DNA of 32,767 nt from contig UQUJ01000034.1 of the NCBI GenBank assembly GCA_900544195.1, forward strand, positions 1 to 32,767. Reading direction: 5' to 3'. A program made the translations under genes and the position numbers. The stretch is from an uncultured Alistipes sp. (lineage in GTDB: Bacteria > Bacteroidota > Bacteroidia > Bacteroidales > UBA932). Of this stretch, positions 17,020 through 26,422 are shown piece by piece. Every line of letters starts with the position of its first letter. Within the stretch, counting starts at the first letter, position 1. The notes below the pieces were generated by a model that worked only from the letters and a program-made list of their open reading frames with translations, did not search any database and was not told the DNA's origin.

Positions 17020-17136
17020 GACTTTTTCAAGTGGACTCAATTGTTCATCTTTTTGTTCGATTGCAGGTTCTCCACATACAGAGGCAAATGATGGAGATTT
17101 GTAGCATCCGCATCGGTTCTAACTTGAACCAGAGGA

Positions 17137-17190
17137 TAAAAAGAGGGCAAAGAAGAAAGCAGAGGGTTCTGCTCCCGTCTTCACCCTCTT
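17137..17190 (-). terminator. Terminator of the island operon
   Basis: On the minus strand, 16 bases after the DUF4374 stop, an outer arm AAGAGGGTGAAGA pairs (two mismatches) with TCTTTGCCCTCTT and is followed by TTTTTAT. An inner perfect stem AGCAGA-ACCC-TCTGCT sits in the loop. This is a strong rho-independent terminator, so the 3' end of the operon is intact. Confidence 0.8.
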
Positions 17191-17206
17191 GGTTATAGGC
17201 TATGAT

Positions 17207-18445
17207 TTACTTGCCAATCCATTCTATTGCCATAGGGTTTCCTACAGTGGTTATCATAGGAGTTGGATTGACTACTGAAGTCTGAGGGTTGAGATAATAT
17301 ATGCCCTTGGTGTTCGCTGAAGCATTGCAGATGGCCAAGCCGTCTTTATACTTAGAGACCAATATACCATAGCCGTTGGACAATTCCAGCCCTTTTATTT
17401 TCGTCATCTTCCGATTGTATAGGTCAAAGACTACGGCTCTGCTCGATATAGAGGAATGTCCTGTTTCTCCGGGTCTGTAATAACCTGGAATATCAACATA
17501 TCCGTAGGCTTTACCATTGGCCACATAACAAATGGAAGCAGCCCAACCTGCTGTTTTCTCTTCTCCTTCGATAGTTGCACCGGTTATCGTCCAATGGTAC
17601 GTGGGATCAAAATCCGTATCACCCTTTTTGATCCGCAGTATGCCAGCCTTATGTCCTGCTACCATTCCGAAATTGCCGAGACAAGAGATGTATATATCCC
17701 CTTTTTCATCCATGAACAAAGACTTCGGGTCAATGGGACGTGTAGCTTGAGAGAAACCGCTGGCTTTCTCCGAAATCATCTTGACCAGCTTGTCCCTCCT
17801 TGTGTCAATAACGGCAACATCTGCTTGTTTGTAATTTTCCGGGCTTGTCCAACCACCCACCATCTGACTTAGACCTGCAAACACGTAGCCGTCACGTTCT
17901 ATCATGATTCCTATGTCGGGATTATTGTCTTGTATGCCTAAAGATGTCAGGTCTATCTCTCCCGTCTTCTGCATGGTTTCAGGATTAAAAATGTAAATCT
18001 TTCCTAATCCTGCAAGCGACAGATACGCCTTTGTAGGAGACAGCTTGACGAGACTATTGGCACTGTTATTGGCAGGCAATGGCATACTGCCCATTTTCTG
18101 CAAACCACCGTTTACGCGGCGATACCTGACCAGTTCATTCTTGTCCATTGTCATGTGATAGCTCGGGAATACATAGACCTCATTACCTATTACCACAGGG
18201 TAAGAACTTCCAAAGGGAACATTTATGCCATTCTTATTGTCTACAGTCATCGTCGCGCCCAACTTGGGCTCGTCAATGAGTTGCATATAGACTGTTCCAT
18301 CCATGCCCGTAGCATTGGGCAAGGCTGTCAGTAGCAGTACATTTCCCGAACCTCCTGCTATGGGAGTGTCCGGACCGTTCTTGTCACATGAGTTGAGACA
18401 CAGTGCAGCAAACATGGCTGCTGCGATAATCATTTTCTTTTTCAT
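17207..18445 (-). CDS. DUF4374 surface lipoprotein, XusB-like
   Basis: A 412-aa lipoprotein from the ATG at 18445. The frame extends to 18493, but that would overlap the upstream receptor and place 16 polar residues before the signal peptide MKKKMIIAAAMFAALCLNSC (lipid Cys20). The rest has the look of DUF4374 beta-propellers: short repeats such as KLGATMTVDN, YVFPSYHM, PTKAYLSLAGLGKIYIFNPET, KGDIYISCLGN. In Bacteroides thetaiotaomicron the XusB protein, which I recall as belonging to this group, binds siderophores of other bacteria for the XusA receptor. Here it directly follows a TonB-dependent receptor, which fits. It is the last gene before the terminator; a PepSY (XusC-like) gene is not present. 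Confidence 0.8.
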   Translation of the reverse strand: MKKKMIIAAAMFAALCLNSCDKNGPDTPIAGGSGNVLLLTALPNATGMDGTVYMQLIDEPKLGATMTVDNKNGINVPFGSSYPVVIGNEVYVFPSYHMTMDKNELVRYRRVNGGLQKMGSMPLPANNSANSLVKLSPTKAYLSLAGLGKIYIFNPETMQKTGEIDLTSLGIQDNNPDIGIMIERDGYVFAGLSQMVGGWTSPENYKQADVAVIDTRRDKLVKMISEKASGFSQATRPIDPKSLFMDEKGDIYISCLGNFGMVAGHKAGILRIKKGDTDFDPTYHWTITGATIEGEEKTAGWAASICYVANGKAYGYVDIPGYYRPGETGHSSISSRAVVFDLYNRKMTKIKGLELSNGYGILVSKYKDGLAICNASANTKGIYYLNPQTSVVNPTPMITTVGNPMAIEWIGK

Positions 18446-18479
18446 TGCTTTTTTGTTTAATTGATTATTCGATGAATTA

Positions 18480-20822
18480 TTACTTGAATACATATCTGAA
18501 TCTGACGGTGAAACTACGTCCCGGCAAGGGGCGATTGAATTCGCTGATCATTTGTGTATCGGTCAGGTTGTTTATTTTCCCCATGATGAAGTAGCGTCCA
18601 TTGCCGAAACTCTGCTCAAAGCCCATACTGCATGAGATGGTTCGCGGTATGCGATGCTGTTGGAATTGGCTTTGCTCGAAATCATAAAGATATTCCTCCA
18701 CGAATGAAGCATCGCCAAATATGCGCGTGTTCATACCTTTGCCCCCGAATAGGTTCTCCTTGTGAAATTCCACTCCTGCATTTGCCATCAGATAAGGTAT
18801 ATTGGGCATGCGACTGCCCTTTGTCGGATTGGCAACAGTGGTGTTCTGCTCATACTTACGCGTGTCTCGCAGGTCTTGGTAGGTTGCATTTACGTAGCCA
18901 TAGAGCCAGCGTGTAACATCTGCTTTCACCTCTGCTTCCACACCAAAAGTCCTCATTTCTCCAAAATTTTGATACTGCGATTGCAGGAAGCCTCCTGTAA
19001 AACGAATCATATTCAGTAGATACATGTAGAACCCGTTTACTTCTATCTGCAAGTTGCTGGGAGACTTTCCTGTCAGGTCGAACAGCATTCCCACGTTTAC
19101 GCTTGTGTTACGCTCCGGAATCAAATTGCCTGCAGGGGCAATGACATAACCATCTCCCAGCAGTTCTTCTTCCGACGGAAGCCTTACATCATACCCGAGA
19201 GAGGCTTTTGCCATCAGGTTGGGAGTAATACGGTAACGAAGCGCATTGCTGATACCGAAATCATTCTTGTGGGTATCTATATCTTCCGCTGAATTTGTCA
19301 GAATACTAGCCATCCGCGTTTTCATTGAATAGTAGTAATACTTGATATTGACAGAATTGAGGAATTTATCGTCGGAAGAGCGATAGTCGTAGTTCACCCC
19401 AGCCACCCAACTGAGCATATTGCTTGGGAATTCCGTACGGTAGCCTATTACCTTGTCTTTCATTGCATCTTTGGGGTTGGCATGGGCATATTTCGACAAA
19501 GAATTGAAGTTGACCGAATGATTATCATTGACAAGATAGTTGAGATTCAATTTATGCTGCAATAGATGCTTGTTATTCACCAACAATGATGCCCATTTCC
19601 CGATTTCTCCACCGAATTTCGAAACCGCCGGATAATGCGTACCGTCCCAATGTGTGCGATGAGAAGCGGTATCAGCAAAATGATAGTTGGTATAAACATA
19701 CCCCAGTTGCCAATCCAAGTCCAGTCCTTCCAAGAGAAAGTTCTCCTTCTCCATCTTGTTGGCGATAATAAAAGCTTCGGAATGGCTGTGGGCATACTGA
19801 ATGTTAGACTCTATTCCCTGTACATCCTTGTAGGTACGTATGAAGACTGGTTCAAATTCCACCAAGTCAAACCACCATTTCCGTGCCTTAAAACTGCCGC
19901 CGACAACTGCCTTCTTGAACTTGTCGTGATCTCGGGTTATCGTAAGTCCCTCTTGAAAGGGGGATTTCATCTTGTAGTTATTATCGGAATAGTTATAAAA
20001 ACCTCCCAACCCGAACTCTATACCTTTTGGCGCAATGTTCATTTTGCTCACCACGGATGCTTTGTGAGTGTTGAAACTACCGTAAGAATAGTTCACGTCC
20101 AAATACTTGGGCGGATACTCCTTGATGACAATATTTACCGCTCCACCCACGGCGGAACCCCCGAATTTGGCGGGAACAATTCCTTTGTATATCTCAATGC
20201 GATCGATCATTTCCACCGGAATATCATTGATGTCGATAAAATCAGAATTGTCATTCATCGGCTGTCCGTCAATGAAAAGCCCAATGCGTTTCCCTTCCAA
20301 CCCTCGTACGGAAATACGAGAAGTACTGCCCACTCCTCCCATTGTCCGCACGGTGATTCCGGCTGTTTTTGCTAAAACATCCTGCACATTATTGACAGTC
20401 CCTTGTATCTGACTCATGCTGATTACAGATATAGGCATTGCCTGCTCACGTATTTTACGGGCTTCGCTTTTGCCCATCACCACTACCTCATCCAACGATT
20501 TGGAATCGGCTTTCAGACGGATGATGATTTTACTGCCTCTCTCGTTACCCACTGTGACCTTACGGGTTTGGGTGCGATACCCCATAAAACTCACGGTAAG
20601 CGTATAGGTGCCTGTGGGAATATCAGAAAAAGAGAAATCCCCATGCTCATTTGTCGCGATGCCCTTTTTCAGCTCCTCGATAAAGATAGTTGTTCCGGGC
20701 AGTGGCTCTTCGCCTGAGTCGTCGATAACCACGCCCGTAATCCGTCCGCCCCCTGTTTGGGCGGAGACACTGATGCTCATGAGCATCAGTGATAAAAAAA
20801 GATAGATTACCTTCTGTTTCAT
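18480..20822 (-). CDS. TonB-dependent receptor, XusA-like candidate siderophore receptor
   Basis: Outer-membrane TonB-dependent transporter, 780 aa. A signal peptide ends at about residue 21 (SISVSAQ). A CarboxypepD_reg-like domain follows at about 25-110 (GRITGVVIDDSGEEPLPGTT), then a TonB-box-like DEVVVMG. The plug (VQDVLAKTAGITVRTMGG, RISVRGLEG, IGLFIDGQPMND, IEIYKGIVPAKFGGSAVGGA) has the form common to iron-siderophore and cobalamin-type receptors rather than SusC. The barrel ends FTVRFRYVFK. The DUF4374 partner and the two exporter-fold ABC subunits in the same operon point to a chelated-metal substrate. The exact ligand is unknown. Confidence 0.87.
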   Translation of the reverse strand: MKQKVIYLFLSLMLMSISVSAQTGGGRITGVVIDDSGEEPLPGTTIFIEELKKGIATNEHGDFSFSDIPTGTYTLTVSFMGYRTQTRKVTVGNERGSKIIIRLKADSKSLDEVVVMGKSEARKIREQAMPISVISMSQIQGTVNNVQDVLAKTAGITVRTMGGVGSTSRISVRGLEGKRIGLFIDGQPMNDNSDFIDINDIPVEMIDRIEIYKGIVPAKFGGSAVGGAVNIVIKEYPPKYLDVNYSYGSFNTHKASVVSKMNIAPKGIEFGLGGFYNYSDNNYKMKSPFQEGLTITRDHDKFKKAVVGGSFKARKWWFDLVEFEPVFIRTYKDVQGIESNIQYAHSHSEAFIIANKMEKENFLLEGLDLDWQLGYVYTNYHFADTASHRTHWDGTHYPAVSKFGGEIGKWASLLVNNKHLLQHKLNLNYLVNDNHSVNFNSLSKYAHANPKDAMKDKVIGYRTEFPSNMLSWVAGVNYDYRSSDDKFLNSVNIKYYYYSMKTRMASILTNSAEDIDTHKNDFGISNALRYRITPNLMAKASLGYDVRLPSEEELLGDGYVIAPAGNLIPERNTSVNVGMLFDLTGKSPSNLQIEVNGFYMYLLNMIRFTGGFLQSQYQNFGEMRTFGVEAEVKADVTRWLYGYVNATYQDLRDTRKYEQNTTVANPTKGSRMPNIPYLMANAGVEFHKENLFGGKGMNTRIFGDASFVEEYLYDFEQSQFQQHRIPRTISCSMGFEQSFGNGRYFIMGKINNLTDTQMISEFNRPLPGRSFTVRFRYVFK

Positions 20823-20839
20823 TGTTTTATTACTTTGGA

Positions 20840-22099
20840 CTAAAAATTATATTTTGCCTTTGCCCATATTTCTGAATTGTTTTTGTACCTACCGAATATC
20901 CCCTCATTGCCTCCAAACCAATCATAACCTACCGATAGTTGGATGTGGTCATTCAGCGCATAGGAGGAGGTAAAGCGGCTGAACCATCCCTCGTGGTTGA
21001 GGTCGAAATAGGTGAAGTTGGATAATTGTAATGTACTGTCCAACAGTTTTTTAGACACATTGAGCGTGAGGAGTGACTGATGACGAGGTTGTGCTATTTG
21101 ATTTTCATATCGCAGAATACTTTCCGAAGAAAACTGCGCCATCACCATCCATTCATGAGGCGCATACCAATCCACGCCCACGAGATAATTCACCGTGTTG
21201 AAGCCCTTCTGCTCCATAGCTCCCGCCTCGGGTTTGTAGCTGAAATGCTTGTCCACATTGAATGCTGCTTCGCCACGCAGGACAAACTGCCCCAACGGCT
21301 TGGATATATCTCCTCCGAAGAATCCCATGCGGTAATATTGCGGAGATACGGTCATGTGGTTGCCTGAAGACCGATAAGAAATCATGGGCATCTTGTTCCA
21401 CGTATGCAATGCGGCAAGAGAAAAATCCACTCCCGGCAAGGTGAAGCAGAGTCTTCCTCCATATTCTATATTGGAAAAGTGGAGTTTTGGACTACTTCCG
21501 TCCTCATTCCAGACAAGATGCAGAGCGGTGTTTTTAGGCAGCACACTCCATGGATTTTCGGCATCGGTCGGCAACTTATATCCCTCGAAGGTCGGCACGG
21601 CAAGCAACTCCAATTTCATCTTCTCATTAAAGACAAAAAAGCGCAGAGCATTGACCGGCATACGAATGTCATCGTAATCTTGTGCCAAGAATTCCGTCAT
21701 ATCCATCGGAGAAACCAAGTCGATGATACGCACTCCGTCTGCCACACCCCAAATGACCAATTGCCGACCGAGGCGAAAGCCCCAGTGCTCCTCCCTGTGG
21801 TCAATATATGCCTCTCGCAACTCAAAACCCGTGCGTCCTTTCAGCAAGGCATTGTGGGTGGCATTGAACGAGACAAAGAGCGTCGAACTGCCAAAACTTT
21901 TCCCTATTTCCCCCCTTACCCGAGTGCGTGAGGACATAAAGTCGTTCGGCTTCTCGGAACGGACGGCATGATAGGTATCAACAAAGCCTTTGAGTTGCCA
22001 CGATGAATCCCCTTTTTCCTGTCCCCATGCGGCGTGTAGGGACAAGAGTGAGAGAAACAGCAGCAAAAACTTTATAGAACGATTACTTGTGTTTGTCAT
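20840..22099 (-). CDS. DUF1302-like outer-membrane beta-barrel protein
   Basis: A 419-aa protein with a signal peptide (LLLFLSLLSLHAAWGQ). The rest is alternating beta-strand sequence with the marker GRQLVIWGVADGVRIIDLVSP, which matches DUF1302-type barrels (the GRQ-x-WG motif), and ends with an aromatic residue (AKYNF). The start codon overlaps the stop of the LolA-like gene (TGATG), so the two are translationally coupled. In other phyla DUF1302 proteins travel with LolA-like/DUF1329 proteins and MMPL permeases, the same set as in this operon. This suggests a trans-envelope lipid or hydrophobic-compound path. The function is otherwise unproven. Confidence 0.75.
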   Translation of the reverse strand: MTNTSNRSIKFLLLFLSLLSLHAAWGQEKGDSSWQLKGFVDTYHAVRSEKPNDFMSSRTRVRGEIGKSFGSSTLFVSFNATHNALLKGRTGFELREAYIDHREEHWGFRLGRQLVIWGVADGVRIIDLVSPMDMTEFLAQDYDDIRMPVNALRFFVFNEKMKLELLAVPTFEGYKLPTDAENPWSVLPKNTALHLVWNEDGSSPKLHFSNIEYGGRLCFTLPGVDFSLAALHTWNKMPMISYRSSGNHMTVSPQYYRMGFFGGDISKPLGQFVLRGEAAFNVDKHFSYKPEAGAMEQKGFNTVNYLVGVDWYAPHEWMVMAQFSSESILRYENQIAQPRHQSLLTLNVSKKLLDSTLQLSNFTYFDLNHEGWFSRFTSSYALNDHIQLSVGYDWFGGNEGIFGRYKNNSEIWAKAKYNF

Positions 22100-22884
22100 C
22101 AGAACCTACCTTTCTCCAAAGTGGTAACATTGAATTTTGTCTCCTCCATGGGAAGGTCATACTTGGGATTCTTAATTTCAAGAATCGTTTGATGCTCTGT
22201 CTGCACATTGGTCATGTGTAGTTTCTGTGCAACCCAGAATCCTGCTACTTTGGCAATGTCCGATAATTCAAGACGGCGGTGCAGCTTCCCCATTTTGTCA
22301 TAATACTCCACCTTGACGGCTATAAGACAGTCTTGGCGTATGAAGGCTATTTTCTTGGAATAAATCTCGCGTTTGTCTTTGGGCGTAGATTCCAATTTCC
22401 AACACTTATGCCCATCTATTTCTTCTTCACCCAGAAGTTTGTGCGTATCCTCATCCACGTTGCGACTGCCCATGTCGTCATAGGTAAAGTCACTGCCCAT
22501 AAAGTAATCCTGCTTGGCAGACGAGCCACTGATACGGCGGGTCTTCTTCATGGCGGGCAGGTAGAGCCATTTATCATCGTCCTTGTCGGGATCGTCGTAA
22601 TCCCACGTGAGAAAGCCCGTACCTTTTACGTCACCGGGGTATTGGAAGAACATAATGCTCTTGCGGTCTTTCTTTCCTTCGCCCACGTCGATGGAATAAG
22701 AAATCAGTTTGCGCTCGCGCACTGCTCCACGCTTATTAATCAGTTTCATCACCAACTCCGATTGACGGGTATCGCCATAGGGACGGTCTTTTACTTTTTG
22801 GGCAATCTCTCTGCCCGTCTGAGCCATTGCCGTGGCGGCAAAAGCCAATACCACCAAACTTGTTAAAATAATTCTTTTCATCAT
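22099..22884 (-). CDS. Outer membrane lipoprotein-sorting (LolA-like) periplasmic protein
   Basis: A 261-aa protein from the ATG at 22884 (MMKRIILTSLVVLAFAATAMAQ is a clean signal peptide). The frame runs upstream to 23055, but that part overlaps the ABC gene and lacks sense. The body matches the LolA_like family (PF17131 type): RQSELVMKLINKRG, KSIMFFQYPGDVKGTGFL, DKWLYLPAMKKTRRISG, DYFMGSDFTYDDM, and the C-terminal NPKYDLPMEETKF. These are periplasmic beta-sheet carriers of hydrophobic ligands that commonly neighbour MMPL permeases. By context it shuttles a lipid-like ligand between the MMPL permease and the barrel. No substrate is visible. Confidence 0.87.
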   Translation of the reverse strand: MMKRIILTSLVVLAFAATAMAQTGREIAQKVKDRPYGDTRQSELVMKLINKRGAVRERKLISYSIDVGEGKKDRKSIMFFQYPGDVKGTGFLTWDYDDPDKDDDKWLYLPAMKKTRRISGSSAKQDYFMGSDFTYDDMGSRNVDEDTHKLLGEEEIDGHKCWKLESTPKDKREIYSKKIAFIRQDCLIAVKVEYYDKMGKLHRRLELSDIAKVAGFWVAQKLHMTNVQTEHQTILEIKNPKYDLPMEETKFNVTTLEKGRF

Positions 22885-22906
22885 GATTGATGTTTTGTTG
22901 TTGATT

Positions 22907-24631
22907 TTATCCCATTGACTTTTCAAGCATCTTCCGATAGGTCGCTGATTGTGCCTGCAACTCTGCGTCAGTGCCCATAGCCTCAATCTTGCCTTGATTA
23001 AGCAGCACGATTTTATCGGCTCCGCGAACGGTACGCATCCGATGAGCGATAACAATGACCGTCTTGTTTTTAATCAGCTCCGACAAAGCCTCCTGTATCA
23101 GGCTTTCGTTTTCTACATCGAGCGAGGCGGTGGCTTCGTCCATCAGGATGACGGGAGCATCTTTCAGTATGGCTCTTGCAATGGAAATGCGCTGGCGCTC
23201 GCCACCGGAAAGCCGTTCGCCGTTCTCGCCTATGACGGTGTCCAGACCTTCGGACATACGGTTGATAAACTCATCGCAGCGGGCTATTTTGGCAACGCGG
23301 GCAATCTCTTCGTCCGTAGCTCCTTTCTTACCTATACGGATATTATCTTTTATGCTGGCGTTGAACAGCACCACATCCTGAAAGACAATGGCGTAGTTCT
23401 TCAGCAGCGTTTCGGGGTCTATCCGGCTGATGTCCTCGCCCCCTAATAGTATCTTACCTTTCTGAATATCCCAAAAACGGGCAGCCAGCTTGGCGAGTGT
23501 GGTCTTGCCGCTTCCCGAAGGCCCGATGAGGGCGGTAACCTCGCCCTGTCTGGCAGTGAAACTTACGCTGTTGATGACGGTATAGTCCTCATAACCGAAC
23601 TCGACATCTTTGAAATCTATACTGTAATCTTTGGGGTTCATTTCCAGTTTGCCTTCCTGAACGGGCATTGTTTTTATCTCTTTGATACGCGCCACTACAC
23701 CGTCGAGAGCCACGATCATCGCCATAAAGGTGAGAATGCCCTCGATAGGCAGGTAGATGCTTGCCGTGAGAATGAGATAAGCGATATAGACAAGGATGTT
23801 GATCTGTCCGGCAATCAGCATGTTGGCACCGACAATCGCCACAGTGACGATGCCGAGCTTCATCAGCATACCCGCCAGTGAGGTGGCAATGCCGGCGGAG
23901 AACTCCGCTTTTATCTTTGTACGGGTATTGCTGTCCAATTTATGATAGAATTCGTTCAATGACCGTTCTTCCAAATTATAGGATTTGATTTCCTGTATCT
24001 GGTCTATCTTCTCCTGTAAATCGTCGAACACCTCGCGATTGGTTTTCACGTGTGCGTCCACAGCCTTCCGTTGTTTCTTTTTGGAGAGTGAAAAGGCCAG
24101 CAACGCGACGGGAATAACCCATAATGCCGCCAATCCGAGCTGCCAATTGTAGGCGAGTATCATAATGGAAATGATAATCGTGGAAATGGAAGTGGCATAG
24201 ATATGTGGCACGGAGTGCGAAAATATCTGTTCATAAAGTTGCAAGTCGCTCATCATGGTTGCCGAAAGGTCGGACACATCACGTTTGCCGAAATAAGAGA
24301 GTGGCAGTTTTTTCAGGCGGTTGGCTATGTCGATACGTGAGTTGGCACTCTCGTTATAAACATTGTCGTAAAGGCGCACATAGTCCCACCTTGCCACGAT
24401 AAACATCACCAACAACATCACTACGATGATGACAATATAATTCACAAGGGTCAGTTCTGCCGGTGTGGGAATACCCTCCAAACCGCCCAGATACTGGAAG
24501 AGAAACATAAATCCGACAATGGGCGGAAACATCTTGGTCAGATTAAGGATGGTATGAGAGAAAATAGACTTTTTCAGGTTCTTAGCTCCTTGATCCGACA
24601 TGGCATATTTTTGCTTTAAGAAATTATTCAT
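22907..24631 (-). CDS. ABC transporter half, permease-ATPase fusion (second subunit)
   Basis: A 574-aa ABC half-transporter of exporter fold: six transmembrane helices in residues about 25-315, then the ATPase with Walker A GPSGSGKT (370-377), signature LSGGERQ (474-480), Walker B VILMDEA (494-500) and switch IAHR. All catalytic motifs are standard. Its start overlaps the previous ABC gene by 8 bases, so the two likely make a heterodimer. Gene pairs of this form with a TonB receptor nearby resemble YbtP/YbtQ and IrtA/IrtB, which import ferric siderophores despite the exporter fold. An exporter cannot be excluded. A second possible start is the ATG at 24601. Confidence 0.9.
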   Translation of the reverse strand: MNNFLKQKYAMSDQGAKNLKKSIFSHTILNLTKMFPPIVGFMFLFQYLGGLEGIPTPAELTLVNYIVIIVVMLLVMFIVARWDYVRLYDNVYNESANSRIDIANRLKKLPLSYFGKRDVSDLSATMMSDLQLYEQIFSHSVPHIYATSISTIIISIMILAYNWQLGLAALWVIPVALLAFSLSKKKQRKAVDAHVKTNREVFDDLQEKIDQIQEIKSYNLEERSLNEFYHKLDSNTRTKIKAEFSAGIATSLAGMLMKLGIVTVAIVGANMLIAGQINILVYIAYLILTASIYLPIEGILTFMAMIVALDGVVARIKEIKTMPVQEGKLEMNPKDYSIDFKDVEFGYEDYTVINSVSFTARQGEVTALIGPSGSGKTTLAKLAARFWDIQKGKILLGGEDISRIDPETLLKNYAIVFQDVVLFNASIKDNIRIGKKGATDEEIARVAKIARCDEFINRMSEGLDTVIGENGERLSGGERQRISIARAILKDAPVILMDEATASLDVENESLIQEALSELIKNKTVIVIAHRMRTVRGADKIVLLNQGKIEAMGTDAELQAQSATYRKMLEKSMG

Positions 24632-26402
24632 TTTTACCTCCTATTTTCCAGTTGGCGGCTTTTTGATATTCGTCCCACAGTTTTTTGTAGGCGCCGCCTT
24701 GGGTTAACAATTCGTTATGTGTACCGCTTTCCACTATTTTGCCGTTTTCCATCACAAGGATCCTATCGGCATTTACCACGGAAGAGGGCCTATGGGCAAT
24801 CATTAATGTGGTTTTGTCCTTCGACAGTTCCTTGAACGAAGCCTGAATGATATGCTCATTTTCAGGGTCGGCGAAGGCGGTTGCCTCATCGAGGATGACC
24901 AAGTCTGCATTTTTCAGAAAAGCTCTCGCAATGGAAAATCGTTGGGCTTCACCGCCTGAGAAATAGGTTCCCTTGGTACCAAAAACCGTATCCAAGCCCT
25001 TTTCTAAACTGTCGACGATCTCTTTGGCTCCGGCTCTGACAAGAGCTTGCTCTATCTCCTCATTGCCGGCGTTGGGATTACCCAACAACAAATTCTCGCG
25101 CAGGCTCATCTTAAAGAGATTGGACATTTGGAACACAAAAGCGATCTTTCGCATCAGCGCAGTTTTCTCATATTCCTTGATGTTAGTGCCTCCGACTAAA
25201 ATTTCGCCTTCATCGACATCATAGAAACGGGCTGCCAAACGTGCCACGGTGGTTTTTCCGCCCCCCGAAGCACCGACCAAGGCAACAGTTTCTCCTTTGT
25301 TCACTTTGAAAGACACATTGTCCAGCACTTTTTCTTTCCCGTATGAAAACGAGACGTTCCTGAACTCCAGCCCATCTTCAATTGCAGTTTTTCTGCCATA
25401 AGCGAAGTCGTCGTAATCCAAAGCGGCGTCAATTTTATCCAATGCCAACTCGGCCAAGTAGATGAAGTTTTGAATAGATGCACTACGCATCATAAAAACA
25501 CCGAATACCGGACCTATCAACAGATAGATAACAGAATTGCCCAGCACCTGCCGCATGTCGCCGCCTGTGGTGAACAGCATGATGGCAACGGGTACCAAGA
25601 AGAATGCTGTGGAACTTGAAATTGCCTCGTACAGTGACATTTTGTTTTTGAATCCCATGCTCCACCGTACCACGAAATCTTTCATCTTTACGATAAGCGA
25701 ATAGAAACGTTCGAAACTCTCCACGCTTTGGGCAAAGGTCTTCACAACCGGTATGCCGCGCACGTACTCCACCGATTCGGCGGAAAGGTTAGCAAGTCCT
25801 TCGTAGTATTCTTCCCGCATCTTCATACCCTTTTTGGTGCTCATGGTTGCCATCAACAATATGCTTATGACCATCGGGATAAGGCTTACCAATCCTAATC
25901 GCCAGTCGAAAAGGAAGAAAAATACCAACAACACGATGGGCGAAACAATAGTCATGGCAAAGTCCGGCAGCTGATGCGCCAGCATGGTGTGGGTCTCGCC
26001 CGCTCCATCGACAATGGTTTTACGTAGGTTACCGCTTTCGCGGTTGGCAAAAAAACCCAACGGTTTCGTCATCATCTTCTTCACACTGAGCTTGATGATG
26101 TTCGACTCTACCTCGAAAGCGAAAAGATGAGATACCATTAACGCAAAGAAATAGAGCAACATTCCCGCTGCGGCAAAACTCGCCGCTAGAATTGCATAAT
26201 ACCGTATGGAAACTCCATCGACACTATTGCTCAAAATAATCCCGCTGACAATCTTATGGATATATACCATAGGCATCAGTACCATAATACCCGAGAGGGC
26301 TGAAAAAAGCATCGCCAGCGGAAGCATATAGCCCTTCTTGCCTGCGTATGGCAGCAACCGCTTCAAAACGGGTGTTTTCTTCTGTTTTTTTGTAGTATTC
26401 AT
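24624..26402 (-). CDS. ABC transporter half, permease-ATPase fusion (first subunit)
   Basis: A 592-aa exporter-fold ABC half-transporter. Transmembrane helices lie within about 25-310 (e.g. VSPIVLLVFFFLFDWRLGLV). The ATPase has Walker A GASGGGKT (377-384), a slightly unusual signature FSGGEAQ (481-487) in place of LSGGQ, Walker B LVILDEA (501-507) and IAHR. The D-loop reads FADPENE rather than SALD. These small departures are typical of the first member of heterodimeric pairs, but the catalytic Glu is kept. It begins 20 bases after the MMPL gene stop and overlaps the second half-transporter. Confidence 0.9.
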   Translation of the reverse strand: MNTTKKQKKTPVLKRLLPYAGKKGYMLPLAMLFSALSGIMVLMPMVYIHKIVSGIILSNSVDGVSIRYYAILAASFAAAGMLLYFFALMVSHLFAFEVESNIIKLSVKKMMTKPLGFFANRESGNLRKTIVDGAGETHTMLAHQLPDFAMTIVSPIVLLVFFFLFDWRLGLVSLIPMVISILLMATMSTKKGMKMREEYYEGLANLSAESVEYVRGIPVVKTFAQSVESFERFYSLIVKMKDFVVRWSMGFKNKMSLYEAISSSTAFFLVPVAIMLFTTGGDMRQVLGNSVIYLLIGPVFGVFMMRSASIQNFIYLAELALDKIDAALDYDDFAYGRKTAIEDGLEFRNVSFSYGKEKVLDNVSFKVNKGETVALVGASGGGKTTVARLAARFYDVDEGEILVGGTNIKEYEKTALMRKIAFVFQMSNLFKMSLRENLLLGNPNAGNEEIEQALVRAGAKEIVDSLEKGLDTVFGTKGTYFSGGEAQRFSIARAFLKNADLVILDEATAFADPENEHIIQASFKELSKDKTTLMIAHRPSSVVNADRILVMENGKIVESGTHNELLTQGGAYKKLWDEYQKAANWKIGGKNE

Positions 26403-26422
26403 TTGTATTCAATTATGTTTGT

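Larger units (their letters stand above)
16681..17206. other. 526-base gap at the backbone/foreign DNA junction
   Basis: No gene. In order it holds the dipeptidase upstream region, a 168-bp palindromic element, one copy of the dispersed backbone repeat, the left 34-bp direct repeat, about 115 bases of unassigned sequence and the terminator of the island operon. No integrase, transposase or tRNA was seen. Confidence 0.7.

Noticed and set aside
19635..20375. 246-codon plus-strand frame
   Set aside because: Antisense to the conserved plug and barrel of the TonB receptor; no recognisable domain.
22885..23055. 57-residue N-terminal extension of the LolA-like protein
   Set aside because: It overlaps the ABC gene, and the signal peptide starts at the ATG at 22884.
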